A stretch of 64,000 nucleotides of DNA. It comes from Pedobacter westerhofensis. GTDB taxonomy: Bacteria; Bacteroidota; Bacteroidia; Sphingobacteriales; Sphingobacteriaceae. The notes under the pieces were generated by a model. That model worked only from the letters and a program-made list of their open reading frames with translations. It made no database searches and had not been told where the DNA came from. The position numbers and the translations under genes were made by a program. Below, in pieces: positions 53,755 through 63,197 of the stretch. Where the stretch lies: the NCBI RefSeq assembly GCF_900182595.1, contig NZ_FXTN01000007.1, positions 124,001 through 188,000 on the forward strand, read 5' to 3'. How positions within the stretch are numbered: the first letter of the stretch is position 1; every line of letters starts with the position of its first letter.

Positions 53755-56121
53755 ATGTTTAGATTAAATTTTAAAATAGCACTCAGAAACCTTTGGAAGA
53801 ATAAAGGTTATACACTGATTAATGTGGGGGGGCTGGCAATAGGCCTGGCCAGTTGTATGGTTTTACTCTTGTATGTAGCCTACGAATGGGGATATGACAG
53901 GCAATCAAAGAATTTTGCAGATACCTATGTAGTTTATCAGCACCAGCCATCCAGTACAGGTACCATGAGCTGGGCCTGGACGCCGGGGGTGCTTGCCCCG
54001 GACCTGGCGGCCTCGGTTCCGGGGGCTGTTACCGCTTCCCATTCCAGTTATCCGGAGGCACAATTGCTGACATACCATCAAAATTTCTTCAAAAAGCCGG
54101 GTGTTTACAGCGATCCGCAGTTTCTGAAGATGATGGATTATAAATTTTTGAAAGGTAACCCTGACCGTGCACTCCGTGAGGTCAATTCTATAGTCCTTAC
54201 CGAAACCATGGCAAAAAATCTATTCGGAGATGAGGACCCGATCAATAAAGTAATCAAATTCAATAATAAAGAGGAACTAAAAGTGGATGGCGTAATTGCT
54301 GACATTCCAAAAAACAGCAGTATAATATTTGACTACCTTATGCCATGGAGCTTTTGGGAAACGCAGCTTCCATTTATAAAAGCATCTGGCTGGGGAAATA
54401 ACTTTTGTCTGACACTGCTCCAGTTGCAAAAAGGCCAGGACTATAGCAAAGCCAATGAACTTGCAAGCCAGGTGTTACGCAAACATCAAAATGGTGCCAC
54501 AGGCTACTATTCTCTTCATAAATTATCAAAATGGCATTTATACAACGAATATCAAAACGGTAAGCCGGTAGGGGGCAAGATTGACCAGGTCAGGATCTTT
54601 TTTCTCCTCGCCTTCTGTATCCTTTTGATTGCCTGTGTGAATTTTATGAACCTGTCAACAGCAAGGTCTGAAAAAAGGGCAAAAGAAGTAGGTGTACGTA
54701 AGGCAATCGGATCAACCAGAGCATCGTTGATGGGGCAGTTTATGCTTGAATCGCTTTTGCTCTCCATCCTGGGTATGATGGTCGCTTTTGTTTTAATAGA
54801 GATGAGCCTGCCTTACTTTAATGGTTTGTTACATACAGAGTTGCTGATTGAGTATTCAGACTGGAAGTTTTGGGCAGTATTCGGCGGGCTCACACTTGTA
54901 ACGGGATGTATTGCCGGAAGTTACCCAGCCTTTTATCTTTCTTCCTTTGAACCTTTACAGGTTTTAAAAGGATTTAAAATGACCGGAAGTACTTCTCTTT
55001 CAGTCAGGCAGGTGCTGGTAGTCTTCCAGTTCGTATTTGCTGCCTGCCTGATCATTTGTACAGCGGTGATCTATCAGCAGTTAAACTATATCAAAGGAAA
55101 ATCTATAGGGTATAATAAAAATAATCTCATTGAAATTCCCCTTCAGGGACCGATGCGGGCGAATGAACAGAAAATGAAACTTTTGAAGGACCAGCTTTTA
55201 AAATCTGGTGCAGTTACCGATGTCACTTTCTTTAGCAGAAGCATCAGTGAAGGAGGACATAACACATTTGGTGTGAGCTGGCAGGGCAAAAGCCCCAAAG
55301 AAGAAGTGTTGTTTAACTACCGGTCCACAGGATACGATTTTCCAAAAACGATGGGTTCCGGTATGATCAGCGGTAGGGATTTCTCTCCTGAATATACTGA
55401 TAGCACAAATGTGATCGTGAATGAAACTGCGGTTAAAACCATGGGATTAAAAAACCCTGTTGGATCAGTTATTGAATTTTGGGATAAGCCTGTTAAAATT
55501 ATTGGGGTGATGAAAGATTTTGTGATGGAGAATCCGTATAGCCAGACTGCCCCCATGATTATTTATAATAAAATGGAAGACACAGAAGTGGTACTGGCGC
55601 GCCTTAATGCAAGGGCCAATGTAAGTTCCTCCATTGAAAAAATCAAGGAAGTAACCGAAAAGCTAAACCCGGGATTTCCTGTAGATACAAAATTTGTGGA
55701 TGACAGTTTTGAGGAGAAATTCCAGAATGAAAAACTGCTGGGGATTATTGCCAACTGGTTTGGCGGTTTTGCCATTTTCATTTCCTGCCTCGGATTACTC
55801 GGACTGGCCCTGTTTATGGCTGAGCAACGGAAAAAGGAAATCAGCATTCGAAAGGTATTGGGTGCAAGTAACATGAACATCCTGACACTGCTCAATAAAG
55901 ATTTTATCAAACTGGTGGTGATAGCAGATTTGATTGCCTTTCCAATTGCCTACGTAATTGTAAACAAATGGCTGTCCGCTTACAGTTTCAGGGTTTCAAT
56001 CTCCGTGCTGCCTTTTGCGATAGCATTATGCCTCTCCCTGATCATCGCCATTTTAACAGTAAGTGTGCAATCCGTTAAGGTAGCGAAAGCAAACCCTGTT
56101 GATGCCCTGAAATATGAATAA
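53755..56121 (+). CDS. FtsX/MacB-like ABC permease, copy 4 of 6 (diverged)
   Basis: A 788-residue permease with the same two-part layout but less like copies 1-3. It starts with KNKGYTLINVGGLAIG and has VRKAIGSTRASL where copies 1, 2, 3 and 5 have IKKTIGATR. The last block reads KEISIRKVLGASNMN. It shares the KNKGYTLIN form with copy 6, so the array holds at least two subfamilies. The gap to copy 3 is 36 bp and to copy 5 19 bp. It ends NPVDALKYE. Confidence 0.9.
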   Translation: MFRLNFKIALRNLWKNKGYTLINVGGLAIGLASCMVLLLYVAYEWGYDRQSKNFADTYVVYQHQPSSTGTMSWAWTPGVLAPDLAASVPGAVTASHSSYPEAQLLTYHQNFFKKPGVYSDPQFLKMMDYKFLKGNPDRALREVNSIVLTETMAKNLFGDEDPINKVIKFNNKEELKVDGVIADIPKNSSIIFDYLMPWSFWETQLPFIKASGWGNNFCLTLLQLQKGQDYSKANELASQVLRKHQNGATGYYSLHKLSKWHLYNEYQNGKPVGGKIDQVRIFFLLAFCILLIACVNFMNLSTARSEKRAKEVGVRKAIGSTRASLMGQFMLESLLLSILGMMVAFVLIEMSLPYFNGLLHTELLIEYSDWKFWAVFGGLTLVTGCIAGSYPAFYLSSFEPLQVLKGFKMTGSTSLSVRQVLVVFQFVFAACLIICTAVIYQQLNYIKGKSIGYNKNNLIEIPLQGPMRANEQKMKLLKDQLLKSGAVTDVTFFSRSISEGGHNTFGVSWQGKSPKEEVLFNYRSTGYDFPKTMGSGMISGRDFSPEYTDSTNVIVNETAVKTMGLKNPVGSVIEFWDKPVKIIGVMKDFVMENPYSQTAPMIIYNKMEDTEVVLARLNARANVSSSIEKIKEVTEKLNPGFPVDTKFVDDSFEEKFQNEKLLGIIANWFGGFAIFISCLGLLGLALFMAEQRKKEISIRKVLGASNMNILTLLNKDFIKLVVIADLIAFPIAYVIVNKWLSAYSFRVSISVLPFAIALCLSLIIAILTVSVQSVKVAKANPVDALKYE

Positions 56122-56140
56122 CACCTCAAACTAACCGGAA

Positions 56141-58513
56141 ATGTTTAAACTCAATTTGACCATCGCCCTGCGCAACCTTTGGAAAAATAAGGTGTCTTCT
56201 TTCATCAATGTGATTGGATTAGCAATAGGACTTGCGGCATGTTTGATGTTGCTGATATATGTATTTTATGAATGGAATTTTGACAAGCAGTCTAAAAACG
56301 CTGACAGCATTTATACAGCACTAACCAATGTGCGGGATAATAGTGGTAAGATCATGGTAACTTTTGAGGGCACAACCACTGCCTTTGCTCCGGCCCTGAA
56401 GGAAGAAATACCTGAAGTGAAGTATATCTCCCGGTTAAATTATGGCAGCGACAGAAACCTGATTGCCAACGGACAGAACAGCTTTAAAAAACTGGCGAAA
56501 TTTGCCGATCCTGATTTTCTGAAGATGTATGACTACCAGTTTATTTATGGAGATCCTGGTACCGCGATGTCTGATCCAAATTCGATTATTCTTACTGAGG
56601 GCACCGCGCAGACCTTATTCGGGTCTAAGGATGTTCTGAATAAGACTATACGTTTCCGGGACCAGTTTGATCTGAAAATCACCGGAGTCATCAAAGACCC
56701 CCCCGCAAACAGTTCTAACCAGTTTGACTATCTGATCCCCTGGTCGTTTTACCAGACCATCGATGCTGATGCCAAAGATATCAACTGGACTAATTACTCC
56801 ATCAATGCGCTTGTTTCGCTGAACCCGGGTGCAAATGTGGATGTGGTAAATACAAAAATAGCAGCCTTGCTTAAAAAACACGACAACCAGAAATATCCTG
56901 CACAATTCCTGTATCCACTAAGTAAAATGCACCTGTATGGAAAATTTGAAGAGGGTAAAAGTGTGGGCGGCGCAATAGAAAAGATCTGGCTGTTTATGGG
57001 GCTTGCCATCGGTATCTTACTTATTGCCTGTATCAATTTTATGAACATGGCGACTGCCAAATCAGAAAAACGCGCAAAAGAAGTGGGCATAAAAAAGACC
57101 ATTGGCGCAACCCGCAGTTCATTGATCCTCCAGTTTCTAACGGAATCGCTGGTACTCACCATATTCAGTGTGTTAATGGCAATTGCCCTGGTAGAACTCT
57201 GCTTGCCTGCTTTCAACAATTTGCTTGGCACTGATATGCACCTGCCATACTTGCAGGGCTACATTTTGCTATGGATCGTAGGTATTGTTCTTTTTACCGG
57301 TTTTGTTGCAGGCAGTTATCCGGCATTTTATCTTTCCTCATTTAACCCCGTTGAAACTCTCCGCCGAAAAACAGGCAAGGCTAAATTTCTGAATATAGGA
57401 TTCAGGCAAATACTCATCGTGGGGCAGTTTTGCTTTACCATTATGCTGATTATCGCCACGCTTGTGATTTACAAACAGATCCAATACGTAAAAAACAGGC
57501 CTTTGGGGATCGACGCCAATGCCCTGGTTGAGATGCCACAGGATGGTGCCCTGAAAACAAGATTCAATGAACTCAGGGAGCGTTTGCTTAAAAGCGGTGC
57601 CGTTACCAGTATGTATTATTCCTATTCTGGTTTAGCGCATCATGATAATAACTTCAGCGGAATGCGCTGGCCGGGAATGAAAGAAGAAAACACCGTGCTG
57701 TTCAACAAAGTATTTACCACCGTTGATTTTATCAAAACTACAGGACTAAAACTCACTGATGGCAGAGATTTTTCAGAAAAATACGCCTCCGATAGCGCTG
57801 CGGTATTGATCAGTAAATCAGCAGTAAAAACAATGGGCTTAACCGATCCTGTGGGGAAAGTACTGCAAGTGTTTTCAGACAAGGTAACTGTGATTGGAGT
57901 TTTCGAAGATTATGTATGGGATTCTCCCTACAAGGCAAATAATCCAATGATCGTTAATCTGAATAAAAAGTACCCGAACGTGATCACGATGCGGTTAAAT
58001 GCACAAAGAGGCCTGCAGGAAAACGTAGAGACAATAGAAAGAATTACAAAGCAGCTTAATCCGGCTTATCCGGTAGAAGTAAGCTTTATCAGTTCTGTTT
58101 ATGGAGATATGTTTAAGCAGGAAAAAATCCTTGGGGTGCTGTCAAATATTTTTGGTGCGCTGGCGGTGTTCATCTCATGTTTAGGCTTGTTTGGACTGGT
58201 GGCTTACAGTGCAGAGCAGCGCACTAAAGAGTTTGGTGTCAGAAAGGTTCTCGGCGCTTCAGTGTACAGCCTCATGCAGTTACTGTCGCTTTCGTTTATA
58301 AAGATGATTGCCTTTGCAATACTGATCGCTGTTCCACTGGCATATTATGGTATGGGAATATGGCTGCAAAAGTTCGAGTTCCACACCAGTATATCCTGGT
58401 GGATCATCACGGTTGCAGCATTAGGTACATTGCTGATCGCTTTCCTGACGGTGAGTTATCAGGCCTACAAAACAGCAACATCCAACCCTGTTGATGCCTT
58501 GAAATACGAATAA
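56141..58513 (+). CDS. FtsX/MacB-like ABC permease, copy 5 of 6
   Basis: A 790-residue permease of the same type as copies 1-3: MFKLNLTIALRNLWKNK start, GLAIGILLIACINFMNMATA and GIKKTIGATRSSL, then EFGVRKVLGASVYSL. Periplasmic parts are distinct from the others. It ends NPVDALKYE. After it comes a 217-bp gap with a strong hairpin before copy 6, the largest gap within the run. Confidence 0.9.
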   Translation: MFKLNLTIALRNLWKNKVSSFINVIGLAIGLAACLMLLIYVFYEWNFDKQSKNADSIYTALTNVRDNSGKIMVTFEGTTTAFAPALKEEIPEVKYISRLNYGSDRNLIANGQNSFKKLAKFADPDFLKMYDYQFIYGDPGTAMSDPNSIILTEGTAQTLFGSKDVLNKTIRFRDQFDLKITGVIKDPPANSSNQFDYLIPWSFYQTIDADAKDINWTNYSINALVSLNPGANVDVVNTKIAALLKKHDNQKYPAQFLYPLSKMHLYGKFEEGKSVGGAIEKIWLFMGLAIGILLIACINFMNMATAKSEKRAKEVGIKKTIGATRSSLILQFLTESLVLTIFSVLMAIALVELCLPAFNNLLGTDMHLPYLQGYILLWIVGIVLFTGFVAGSYPAFYLSSFNPVETLRRKTGKAKFLNIGFRQILIVGQFCFTIMLIIATLVIYKQIQYVKNRPLGIDANALVEMPQDGALKTRFNELRERLLKSGAVTSMYYSYSGLAHHDNNFSGMRWPGMKEENTVLFNKVFTTVDFIKTTGLKLTDGRDFSEKYASDSAAVLISKSAVKTMGLTDPVGKVLQVFSDKVTVIGVFEDYVWDSPYKANNPMIVNLNKKYPNVITMRLNAQRGLQENVETIERITKQLNPAYPVEVSFISSVYGDMFKQEKILGVLSNIFGALAVFISCLGLFGLVAYSAEQRTKEFGVRKVLGASVYSLMQLLSLSFIKMIAFAILIAVPLAYYGMGIWLQKFEFHTSISWWIITVAALGTLLIAFLTVSYQAYKTATSNPVDALKYE

Positions 58514-58611
58514 TGATATACATCACATTCAGGCCAGGCGGGTTTTTAGGGAACCCACTGGTATGAGGAGGTGTACGATTGATAGTTATAGGGATGTTTC
58601 TATTAATTAAC

Positions 58612-58680
58612 GCATACGTTGGCTTCTTAGGTCTGGTCTGCAACATGTTGCACTACAGATTAAAAGAAGCCGGTGTATGC
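58612..58680. repeat. Nested inverted repeat before permease copy 6
   Basis: GCATAC (58612) pairs with GTATGC (58675-58680), GGCTTCTT (58621-58628) with AAGAAGCC (58664-58671), and the centre holds the perfect 14-bp palindrome TGCAACATGTTGCA (58639-58652). The whole could fold as one long stem about 50 bases before the ATG of copy 6. There is no T-run, so it is not a standard terminator. It may be an RNA processing or stability element, or a protein-binding site. Confidence 0.6.
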
Positions 58681-58730
58681 CGAAACCAGCTATGATTCAA
58701 TATATAATACCTTTTTTTAATAATACAGTT

Positions 58731-61124
58731 ATGTTTAAACTCAATCTTAAAATAGCGCTGAGGAACCTTTGGAAAAATAAAGGTTATACGCTGATCAATA
58801 TTGCCGGGCTTTCTGTGGGCATGGCAAGCTGTATCCTGATTTTTATCTTTATCAGGTACCAGCTGAGTTACGACCAGCATTACGCAAAAAGAGACAGGAT
58901 CTACCGCGTCGTTTCCTACTGGAAATACGCCGCTGGTGAAGAGTTCTCCAAAGGTGTTCCTATGCCGCTTGTGCCGGCGATGCGGAACGATTTTGCCATG
59001 CTTGATGATGTTGCTGCTTTACAGCGCGGAGGGGGAGTTGTCAAAATAAAAGACCAGTCCGGAAATGTAAGGCTCAAAACTACCGAGACCACTTACTACG
59101 TGGAGCCTCAGTTTTTTAAAATATTTGATTACCACTGGTTGCAGGGCGATCCTCAGAAAGACTTGTTGGCGCCAAATTCGGTAGCACTCAGCGAAGAGAT
59201 GGCGGTAAAGTTTTTTGGCGACTGGCATAAAGCGGTAGGGCAGACTTTCAATTACAACAATAAAACCGACCTGAAAGTAACGGCTGTATTTGCCGATGTT
59301 CCTGAGAACAGCAGTAACCCGATCAAAATCGCAATTGCCTATTCAGGTTATGTCAACAGAAATCAGAAAAACTGGGGCAGTGTTACTGATAATTCAGAAT
59401 GTTATATCCTGTTAAAAGAAGGGCAGAATGTTGCAGATCTTGAAGGGCCGAAAGCTGCATTTATCAAAAAATATTATGTAGAACCAGGAACCGGAAAGGC
59501 CGATCATTTCTTCCAGCCGCTGGCTGATGTCCACAAAGATCCGCATTATGGGAATTTCTCCCGTAAAACTACGGCCATGAAAGAGATCTGGGGCCTTGCC
59601 ATCATCGGGATTTTCCTGATGCTCACTGCCTGTATTAACTTTGTAAACCTGGCCACTGCACAGGCGGTAAGCCGCTCAAAAGAAGTGGGCGTGAGAAAGG
59701 TAATGGGCAGCAGGCGCAGAGAGCTCATGCTTCAGTTTCTTACAGAAACGATCACACTTACAGTTCTGGCATTACTGATTGCCTGTGTAATAACTGAGGC
59801 AACGCTGCCAGGCCTTGCAGGGTTGTTTAAGGAAAAGCTATCCTTCAGCCTGATACAACAGCCGGTGATTTTAATCTTCATGATCTGCCTGGTTGTTTTT
59901 GTAGGCTTTCTTGCCGGTTTTTATCCAGCGATGGTGATGTCCGGACTAAGCCCGGCCCTGGCCATTAAAAACAAAGTAAACGTTGGTAACACTGGTGGCG
60001 GTGCTTTACGTAAAATACTGGTTGTAGTACAGTTTGCCATTACGATCATCCTGATCACGGGAACGCTGGTGGTTTTAAAGCAGATGAAGTTTATGCGTGA
60101 AAAACCGCTGGGCTTTAATTCATCTGCCATTGCCCTGCCTGATATGCCGGGAGATAGTTTAAGTATCCTCAAGTATGATATTGTTAAAACAAGAATACTC
60201 AATATACCTGGTGTATTGTCTGCCAGTTTTTGCAACAGCCCGCCTTCATCAGAAGACAATACCTTCACAAACTTTGCGTATGCAGGAACAAAAGATGCAG
60301 ATTTCCAGGTGAATACCAAGTCTGCCGACCAGGATTATTTCAAAACGTTTGGGCTACAGATGATTGCCGGCAGGGCACTTTCCAAGAGCGATACGATAAA
60401 GGAATATGTGGTCAATGAAACCTTACTGAAAAAACTCAATATTGTTCATCCGCAGGAAGCAATTGGAAAGATGATCAGGCTCGGGGACCATAACACCGCA
60501 CCAATTGTTGGGGTTGTCAGGGATTTTAATAACATGACGCTCCGGGAATCGATTTCGCCTATACTGCTGTTCTCCAGAAAAAGTAATTCGCAGACCCTGG
60601 CAGTAAAAATGGATATCAGGCAGATCCCGGAGGTGATGAAAAATATCGAACAGATATGGAATTCTTACTTCCCGGATAATGTCTACAGGTCTGTGTTTAT
60701 GGACGAAAATATCAACCAATACTATGAGAGTGAACAAATCATGGGAACCCTTTTCAAAGTTTTTGCCTCGGTAATTATCTTTATCGCCTTTATCGGACTG
60801 TTTGGCCTGATCTCCTTTGTTGCCACGCAACGCACAAAAGAAATGGCTGTCCGCAAAGTACTGGGGGCAACTACATTTGAGCTGGTGAAAATGCTGAATA
60901 CATCTTTTATCATGATGGTATTTATTGCCAACCTCGTAGCCTGGCCGGTTGCCTATATTTTCATATCCCAATGGCTGTCACGTTATACCTATAGAATTGA
61001 CCTGAGCATCTGGCCTTTCGTAACCGCCATGCTGATTTCTATGCTGGTTACCTTACTGACGGTTAGCCTGAGGTCATACCGGGCGGCCAGAACAAATCCG
61101 ATTGATGCCCTGAAATACGAATAG
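58731..61124 (+). CDS. FtsX/MacB-like ABC permease, copy 6 of 6 (diverged)
   Basis: About 797 residues from ATG 58731; upstream in-frame codons would run through the inverted repeat. It has the two-part layout but is the most diverged copy: NKGYTLINIAGLSVGMASC at the start, then CINFVNLATAQAVSRSKEVGVRKVMGS in the first membrane block and KEMAVRKVLGATTFEL in the last. It ends NPIDALKYE. It lies 52 bp before a second ABC ATPase gene, which may be its own partner. Confidence 0.9.
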   Translation: MFKLNLKIALRNLWKNKGYTLINIAGLSVGMASCILIFIFIRYQLSYDQHYAKRDRIYRVVSYWKYAAGEEFSKGVPMPLVPAMRNDFAMLDDVAALQRGGGVVKIKDQSGNVRLKTTETTYYVEPQFFKIFDYHWLQGDPQKDLLAPNSVALSEEMAVKFFGDWHKAVGQTFNYNNKTDLKVTAVFADVPENSSNPIKIAIAYSGYVNRNQKNWGSVTDNSECYILLKEGQNVADLEGPKAAFIKKYYVEPGTGKADHFFQPLADVHKDPHYGNFSRKTTAMKEIWGLAIIGIFLMLTACINFVNLATAQAVSRSKEVGVRKVMGSRRRELMLQFLTETITLTVLALLIACVITEATLPGLAGLFKEKLSFSLIQQPVILIFMICLVVFVGFLAGFYPAMVMSGLSPALAIKNKVNVGNTGGGALRKILVVVQFAITIILITGTLVVLKQMKFMREKPLGFNSSAIALPDMPGDSLSILKYDIVKTRILNIPGVLSASFCNSPPSSEDNTFTNFAYAGTKDADFQVNTKSADQDYFKTFGLQMIAGRALSKSDTIKEYVVNETLLKKLNIVHPQEAIGKMIRLGDHNTAPIVGVVRDFNNMTLRESISPILLFSRKSNSQTLAVKMDIRQIPEVMKNIEQIWNSYFPDNVYRSVFMDENINQYYESEQIMGTLFKVFASVIIFIAFIGLFGLISFVATQRTKEMAVRKVLGATTFELVKMLNTSFIMMVFIANLVAWPVAYIFISQWLSRYTYRIDLSIWPFVTAMLISMLVTLLTVSLRSYRAARTNPIDALKYE

Positions 61125-61176
61125 TATTCTTAAAGCATAAAAATATACCTTAAATTTAAATTGTAAACAATACCAG

Positions 61177-61872
61177 ATGATCAAATTACAAAATATAGAA
61201 AAATACTATGCTGCCAAAGGTTTGAAAAGTTACATCCTCAGACATGTGAGCACCACCATTAATCAGGGCGAATTTGTATCGATCATGGGCCCTTCAGGAG
61301 CAGGAAAATCTACTCTGCTGAATATCCTGGGCATGCTGGAAGAACCTACGTACGGTACTTATGAGTTTATGGGAGAAGACGTTACTTCCCTGAATGAGAG
61401 AAAAAGAATTGAACTTTACCGTAACCATATCGGCTTTGTCTTCCAGGCTTATCATCTGATCGATGAGATGACCGTTGCAGAAAATATCGAAGCGCCTTTA
61501 TTATATAAAAAGATAGGCAGTGCCGAACGCAGGAGCCGCGTGGCCGATATGCTTGACCGCTTTAATATTGTGGGCAAAAAAGACCTGTTTCCCAATCAGC
61601 TTTCCGGAGGCCAGCAGCAGCTGGTAGGGATTGCGCGTGCACTGGCGGCACAGCCCTCGATCATCCTGGCCGATGAACCTACGGGAAATCTGCAGTCTGC
61701 ACAGGCACTGCAGATTATGGACCTGTTCAAAAAGCTCAATGAAGAGGAAAATATCACCGTTATCCAGGTTACACATTCCGAAGTAAATGCAGGATATGGA
61801 TCGCGTATTCTTCATTTACTGGATGGTGTGATCAAAGAGGATGTAAACCTGAGCGAATCCCTGAAGCCCTGA
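61177..61872 (+). CDS. MacB/LolD-type ABC transporter ATPase, second copy
   Basis: A 231-residue ATPase with Walker A GPSGAGKST, Q-loop FVFQAYHLI, signature LSGGQQQLVGIARAL, Walker B IILADEPTGNL and switch His in VTHSEVN. All motifs are intact, though the signature is followed by LVG where the first ATPase has RVA. It is clearly a different gene from the ATPase at 45.7 kb, so the locus may encode two transporters that share regulation. It is the last gene of the run; no terminator is obvious after it. Confidence 0.92.
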   Translation: MIKLQNIEKYYAAKGLKSYILRHVSTTINQGEFVSIMGPSGAGKSTLLNILGMLEEPTYGTYEFMGEDVTSLNERKRIELYRNHIGFVFQAYHLIDEMTVAENIEAPLLYKKIGSAERRSRVADMLDRFNIVGKKDLFPNQLSGGQQQLVGIARALAAQPSIILADEPTGNLQSAQALQIMDLFKKLNEEENITVIQVTHSEVNAGYGSRILHLLDGVIKEDVNLSESLKP

Positions 61873-61961
61873 TGACTGCGGCGGCGGGTTCATAACATTA
61901 TCTTCACAACAGATTAACTTAAAGAACAGACAGAACCCTGAAAATTGATAAGTGTGATACC

Positions 61962-61969
61962 TATCTTTG
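61962..61969 (+). promoter_or_regulatory. Candidate -7 element of the BtuF-like gene
   Basis: TATCTTTG matches TAnnTTTG, but it ends only 4 bases before the ATG. If used, transcription would start at or within a few bases of the start codon. The -33 element is weak: a TTG lies 14 bases upstream, shorter than usual. Confidence 0.4.
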
Positions 61970-61973
61970 TATC

Positions 61974-62771
61974 ATGCTCAAAACTTTTACTGATCAGCTC
62001 AACAGGAAAGTTATCATTAACTATCCGCCAAAACGGATCATTTCCCTTGTGCCCTCTCAAACAGAACTACTGTTTGAGCTGGGGCTGACGGATGAGGTGA
62101 TTGGGATCACTAAATTTTGTATACACCCGGCAGCGCAGGTGAAGTCTAAAACCAAGGTAGGGGGGACAAAAAAACTCGATATTGAACTGATCAGAAGTCT
62201 TCAGCCCGATCTGATCATTGGCAACAGGGAAGAGAATACAAAAGACAATATTGATCTGCTAAGCGAAGAATTTCCTGTTTGGGTAAGTGACGTTGCCAGT
62301 CTGGAAGATGCGATGAAAACCATCAGCCAGATCGGCGATCTGTTAGACAGGCAACCCGAAGCTGCTTATCTGAACCATTTGATCAATGCCGGTTTCACAG
62401 ATCTGCAGACCTTGGCGCTCCAGCTGGGGATCGATAAAAAAGTAGCTTACCTGATCTGGAAGGATCCCTACATGCTGGCAGGCAGGGAAACCTATATCAA
62501 CGATATCCTTATGAAGATCGGTCTTACCAATATCACTAAAGAAAGCAGATATCCGGAAACAGACTTGCAGGACCTTGCTCTGCTGAAGCCCGATCTGGTT
62601 TTTTTGTCTTCAGAACCATATCCTTTCAGAGAAAAGCATCTGGAAGCGTTAAAACTGTCTCTTCCGGGAACCGAAATTATGCTGGTTGATGGTGAAATGT
62701 TCTCCTGGTACGGCAGCAGATTGGTGAAAGCAGTGCAGTATCATTTCCAGTTGCAGCCAAAACTAAAATAA
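61974..62771 (+). CDS. BtuF-like helical-backbone metal receptor protein
   Basis: A 265-residue protein of the periplasmic binding protein class III (BtuF/FepB type). It has PPKRIISLVPSQTELLFELGL near the start, VGGTKKLDIELIRSLQPDLIIG in the first lobe, and a long linking helix between lobes. It has no signal peptide, so unlike true BtuF it appears cytoplasmic, or it belongs to the Bacteroidota group of such proteins encoded without transporter genes. It may bind a corrinoid or metal chelate. No ABC transporter genes are next to it. It is not part of the export operon by function. Confidence 0.8.
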   Translation: MLKTFTDQLNRKVIINYPPKRIISLVPSQTELLFELGLTDEVIGITKFCIHPAAQVKSKTKVGGTKKLDIELIRSLQPDLIIGNREENTKDNIDLLSEEFPVWVSDVASLEDAMKTISQIGDLLDRQPEAAYLNHLINAGFTDLQTLALQLGIDKKVAYLIWKDPYMLAGRETYINDILMKIGLTNITKESRYPETDLQDLALLKPDLVFLSSEPYPFREKHLEALKLSLPGTEIMLVDGEMFSWYGSRLVKAVQYHFQLQPKLK

Positions 62772-62825
62772 TAACCCTTAAAATGAATGGATTAGCCTTC
62801 TTCTGCTAAAATAAACACGAAAGGT

Positions 62826-62856
62826 TTTTGAGAATTGATAACTATCTCTATCTTTG
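62826..62856 (+). promoter_or_regulatory. Promoter of tRNA-Leu
   Basis: TTTTG ending at 62830, 18 bases, then TATCTTTG (62849-62856): a near-ideal Bacteroidota promoter. Transcription would begin near 62862, about 17 bases before the tRNA. Confidence 0.8.
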
Positions 62857-62878
62857 CAGTCCTAAACAACTCCTAGAT

Positions 62879-62960
62879 GCGGATGTGGCGTAATTGGTAG
62901 CCGCACCAGACTTAGGATCTGGCGCTTCACGGCGTGGGGGTTCGAGTCCCTTCATCCGCA
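62879..62960 (+). tRNA. tRNA-Leu (anticodon UAG)
   Basis: The acceptor stem GCGGATG pairs with CATCCGC, the anticodon arm is CCAGA-CTTAGGA-TCTGG with anticodon TAG, a variable arm follows, and the T-arm carries GGTTCGAGTCC. Length of 82 nt fits a class II tRNA with a short variable arm. The CCA end is not encoded. It stands alone, with its own promoter and terminator. Confidence 0.95.
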
Positions 62961-62970
62961 CAACCAATAC

Positions 62971-63001
62971 AAAAAAGCAGTCTTCACCGACTGCTTTTTT
63001 T
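62971..63001 (+). terminator. Terminator after tRNA-Leu
   Basis: GCAGTC, a 6-base loop, GACTGC, with an A-run before and a T-run after the stem. It ends the tRNA transcript. The A and T runs would also let it work on the other strand. Confidence 0.9.
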
Positions 63002-63197
63002 GTTTCAGTCAGTTTTCTGTTCAGAATAACTATCCAAAGATCGTTGTTACCCGTGATCATCTTAGTGGAAATTCCTATCCGGGTATCCAGCATATTTATG
63101 TCCGCGATTTTCTGATGTGGGAAGGAAATGTCCTTAATTTAACATAGGGTTTACAGCTAAAAATTATTTTGCGAAAATTAATTTAATTAGCGTTCAC

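Noticed and set aside
60423..60971. 182-codon minus-strand open frame inside permease copy 6
   Set aside because: It is antisense to a conserved permease region; similar antisense frames occur in the other copies because the sequence is shared.
62848..63115. Open frames on both strands across the tRNA region
   Set aside because: They cover the tRNA-Leu gene and its terminator and have no protein features.
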